Assembly (NCBI GenBank): GCA_003162415.1
Contig: PMOL01000009.1
Location: forward strand, 168,446-232,445
DNA: 64,000 nucleotides
Source: Candidatus Dormiibacterota bacterium
GTDB lineage: Bacteria; Chloroflexota; Dormibacteria; Aeolococcales; Aeolococcaceae
Direction: 5' to 3'
Both the position numbers and the translations under genes were made by a program. The notes beneath the pieces are model-generated. The model made no database searches. It had not been told where the DNA came from and saw only the letters and a list, made by a program, of their open reading frames with translations. Of this stretch, positions 61,129 to 64,000 are shown piece by piece. The first letter of the stretch is position 1. Every line of letters begins with the position of its first letter.

Positions 61129-62377
61129 GTCGAGCTCACGCCGCGTCGTGGTCACCGGCATGGGCAGCGTCTCGCCGGTCGGCAACAGCGTGCCCGAGAG
61201 TTGGGAGGCACTCAGGGCTGGTCGGAGTGGTACCGCCCCGATCACGCACTTCGATGCGTCGCGCCTCCCCGTCCGGATCGCCGGCGAGGTCAAGGGATTC
61301 GACGCGGCCGCGATCTTCGGCAACAAGGAGGCGCGCCGGAGCACGCCCCACGTGCAGTTCGCCATGGCGGCAGCGCGCGAAGCCGTGCAGCACTCCGGTC
61401 TCGACATCGCCGCCGCCTCGACCGACGTCGGCGTCCTGATCGCCTCGGGGATCGGCGGCCTCGAAGTGATCGAGAACACCACCCGCATCCTCGATGCCGA
61501 GGGCCCACGCCGGGTGTCGCCGTTCGCAGCGGCGATGGCGCTCGTCGACATGGCGCCGGGCATGGTCTCGATCGACCTCGGCGCTCGAGGGCCGAACATG
61601 GCCGTGGTCAGCGCCTGTGCCTCGGGGGCGGACGCGATCGGCCAGGCCGCCAATTGGATCCGCCAGGGCGATGCCGTGGCCGTGCTCGCGGGCGGTACTG
61701 AGGCCGGGATCACGTCGACCGGCATAGCCATGTTCGCTGCCGCGCGCGCTCTCTCGACGCGGAATGACGATGCCGCGCATGCGTCACGGCCGTTCGAGCG
61801 CGACCGCGATGGCTTCGTGGCGGCCGAGGGATCGGCGGTACTGATCCTCGAGGACCGCGAGCACGCGCTCGCACGCGGCGCGACCATCTACGCGGAGCTG
61901 CTCGGCTACGCGGCCGCCGCGGATGCGTATCACATCACCGCGCCGGAGCCCAGCGGCGATGGCGCGGTCCGCTGCGTGCGTCGCGCGCTCGAGCGCGCCG
62001 GCAAGCGTCCCGAGGACATCAAGTACATCAACGCCCACGGCACCGGGACGCCGCTCAATGACCTCGCCGAGACCCGTGCGCTCAAGCAGGTGTTCGGCGA
62101 ATTCGCATACAAGGTGCCGATCTCGTCGACCAAGTCGATGACCGGGCACATGCTCGGTGCCGCCGGGGCGTTCGAGGCCATGGTCACCATCCTCGCGATG
62201 CGCGACGGGTTCCTTCCGCCGACCGTGAACCTCGACAACCCCGACCCGGAGTGCGATCTCGATTACGTGCCTAACACCGGCCGCGCGGTGGGTGCGCGAA
62301 TAGCCATGACCACGTCGTTCGGTTTCGGAGGCCACAACGCGTGCCTGGTGTTCGCGGGAGGACCGGACCCGGCGTGA
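61121..62377 (+). CDS. beta-ketoacyl-ACP synthase II (FabF-like)
   Basis: RVVVTGMGSVSPVGNSVPESWEAL; catalytic VSACASGADAIGQA; HGTGTPLNDLAET; GHMLGAAGAFE; SFGFGGHNACLVF. Confidence 0.92.
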   Translation: MAESSSRRVVVTGMGSVSPVGNSVPESWEALRAGRSGTAPITHFDASRLPVRIAGEVKGFDAAAIFGNKEARRSTPHVQFAMAAAREAVQHSGLDIAAASTDVGVLIASGIGGLEVIENTTRILDAEGPRRVSPFAAAMALVDMAPGMVSIDLGARGPNMAVVSACASGADAIGQAANWIRQGDAVAVLAGGTEAGITSTGIAMFAAARALSTRNDDAAHASRPFERDRDGFVAAEGSAVLILEDREHALARGATIYAELLGYAAAADAYHITAPEPSGDGAVRCVRRALERAGKRPEDIKYINAHGTGTPLNDLAETRALKQVFGEFAYKVPISSTKSMTGHMLGAAGAFEAMVTILAMRDGFLPPTVNLDNPDPECDLDYVPNTGRAVGARIAMTTSFGFGGHNACLVFAGGPDPA

Positions 62378-63807
62378 CCGGCGCCTTCGACCTTGCCGTC
62401 ATCGGCGGAGGGACGGCGGGGCTGGTCGCGGCGCAGGCCGCGGCGCAGAAGCGACGGCGCGTGCTCCTGGTCAGCGACGGGCCGCTGGGAGGGGAGTGCA
62501 CGTGGAACGGCTGCGTGCCGTCGAAGGCGCTCATCGAGGCGGCATCGGTGCGGCACACCGCGGCGAACGCCGATCGCTTCGGGATCCGCGTCGGTGACGT
62601 GAGCGTCGATTTCGCTGCAGTCATGGACCACGTGCACGGCGTCATCAACGACATCGCGCGGTACGAGGACGAGTCGCATCTCGAGGCCGCCGGCGTCGTC
62701 GTGCGCCGCGGGCGCGCCGCTTTCGTTGATGCGCATACCCTCGCGGTCGGCGACGATCGTTTCAGCGCAGAGCACTTCGTGGTGTGCACGGGAAGCAGGC
62801 CGGCTATCCCGGCGATCGACGGCCTGGACGGGGTGCCGTACCTCACCAACGAGACCATCTTCGAGCTGCGCGAGCAGCCGCGCCGTTTGCTCGTCCTCGG
62901 TGCCGGCGCAGTCGGACTCGAGCTCGCGCAGGCGTTCGCCCGCCTGGGGACTGATGTGGAGGTCATCGACGTCGAGGAGGTGTTTCTTCCACGCGAGGAC
63001 CCGGAGATTGCGACCGTCATGCGCGACATCCTCGAGTCCGAGGGCCTTCGCTTGCACCTCGGCGTGCAGCCGGTACGCATCACACGCGCAGACGGTGGCG
63101 TCGAGCTGACGGTTCGCGACGGCGCGGACGAGCGCCTGCTCGCCGGTGATCAGATCCTCGTTGCCACCGGACGCAGGGCGAATACCGAGGGCCTCGGTCT
63201 CGAAACGGTCGGTGTGCGGGTGGGGGAGCGCGGCATCGTGGTGGATGCGCATCTGCGCACATCGGTGCGCGGCATCTTCGCGGCAGGCGACGTGACCGGG
63301 ACGCTGCCCTTCACCCACGTCGCCGCATACCAGGGGCGGTTGGCCGCGAACAATGCGTTCGAGCGTCAGCAGGCGGCGTCGTATCGGGTGATCCCGTGGG
63401 TGATCTTCACCGACCCGGAGATCGCCCATGTCGGTCTCACCGAACCCGAGGCGCGGCGAGTGCATGGCGACGGCGTGCGCATGGTGACGCTCCCGTTCAC
63501 GGCCGTCGATCGTGCTGTGATCGCCCGCCGGACCAGGGGCCTGATCAAGGTCGTCACCGGTGGCAGGCCCGTAATCGGTCACGCGGGCGGCGGGACCATC
63601 CTCGGCGCCCATATCGCGGGACCGGGCGCCGGTGAGTTGATGCACGAGTTCGTGGTCGGGATGCAGGTGCACGCGTTCAGCGGACGGCTGGCCCAGGCTG
63701 TGCACGCCTACCCGTCGATGTCCGTCGGGGTGCAGCAGGCCGTGGGCCGGCTGTTCGAGGGCGGGCGCGCCGCCGCCGTCGAGCTGCGCGAGGACCTGAT
63801 GTCCTGA
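62374..63807 (+). CDS. FAD-dependent pyridine nucleotide-disulfide oxidoreductase (dihydrolipoamide dehydrogenase / mercuric reductase-like)
   Basis: LAVIGGGTAGLVAAQAAAQ, redox-active GGECTWNGCVPSKAL, RLLVLGAGAVGLELAQAFARLG, GIFAAGDVTG. Confidence 0.92.
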   Translation: MTGAFDLAVIGGGTAGLVAAQAAAQKRRRVLLVSDGPLGGECTWNGCVPSKALIEAASVRHTAANADRFGIRVGDVSVDFAAVMDHVHGVINDIARYEDESHLEAAGVVVRRGRAAFVDAHTLAVGDDRFSAEHFVVCTGSRPAIPAIDGLDGVPYLTNETIFELREQPRRLLVLGAGAVGLELAQAFARLGTDVEVIDVEEVFLPREDPEIATVMRDILESEGLRLHLGVQPVRITRADGGVELTVRDGADERLLAGDQILVATGRRANTEGLGLETVGVRVGERGIVVDAHLRTSVRGIFAAGDVTGTLPFTHVAAYQGRLAANNAFERQQAASYRVIPWVIFTDPEIAHVGLTEPEARRVHGDGVRMVTLPFTAVDRAVIARRTRGLIKVVTGGRPVIGHAGGGTILGAHIAGPGAGELMHEFVVGMQVHAFSGRLAQAVHAYPSMSVGVQQAVGRLFEGGRAAAVELREDLMS

Positions 63808-63810
63808 GGC

Positions 63811-64000
63811 TCAGTCCGCGGCGGCGACCACCCGATCGAGCGCCGCCTTGATGATCCCGTAGCACTCGCACGAGACCGACTCGAGGCCCTCCCGGTCCAC
63901 GATGGTCACCCGGCCCCGGTGGTAGCGGATCAGCCCCGCGGACTGAAGGAGCCCCGCCGAGAGCGTGACCGTTGCCCGGCGGGATCCGAGCATCTGGCCG
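63811..64000 (-). CDS. Crp/Fnr-family transcriptional regulator, C-terminal end only; 5' part beyond the window
   Basis: MLGSRRATVTLSAGLLQSAGLIRYHRGRVTIVDREGLESVSCECYGIIKAALDRV is the Crp-type HTH C-terminus; frame open to the window edge. Confidence 0.8.
   Translation of the reverse strand, partial: GQMLGSRRATVTLSAGLLQSAGLIRYHRGRVTIVDREGLESVSCECYGIIKAALDRVVAAAD

Overview
High-GC bacterial chromosome window. Phylum was not determined; the gene content would suit a Chloroflexota/Dormibacterota/actinobacteria-like lineage, but that is a guess. The window opens with the 3' end of a tmRNA. Most of it is housekeeping backbone: lhr-like helicase, dnaK, pcm, gatCAB, a RlmD/TrmA-family methyltransferase, dnaE, YggT, lgt, polA, mutM, uvrB, then a radA-yacL-ispD-ispF-cysS-rlmB-yacP block, an APC permease, and an AMP-ligase/KAS/flavoprotein cluster. 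A Crp-like regulator is cut by the right edge. The accessory part is a ~10.9 kb integrative element (about 30005-40966) in the 3' end of a tRNA-Leu(CAA) gene. It is bounded by a perfect 27-bp direct repeat and has paired 22-bp candidate integrase arm sites. It encodes a tyrosine integrase, an excisionase-like HTH protein, a serine recombinase, two unknown proteins, and three secreted beta-propeller proteins from three families (FG-GAP, Vgb-like with 14 blades, PQQ-like). The most unusual observation is that the integrase stop codon and C-terminal tail come from the host tRNA gene, so excision would replace that tail with a basic one. A ~1.5 kb stretch inside the element (about 34.1-35.6 kb) has no convincing coding assignment. 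All calls come from reading the sequence and ORF track; no database search was run.
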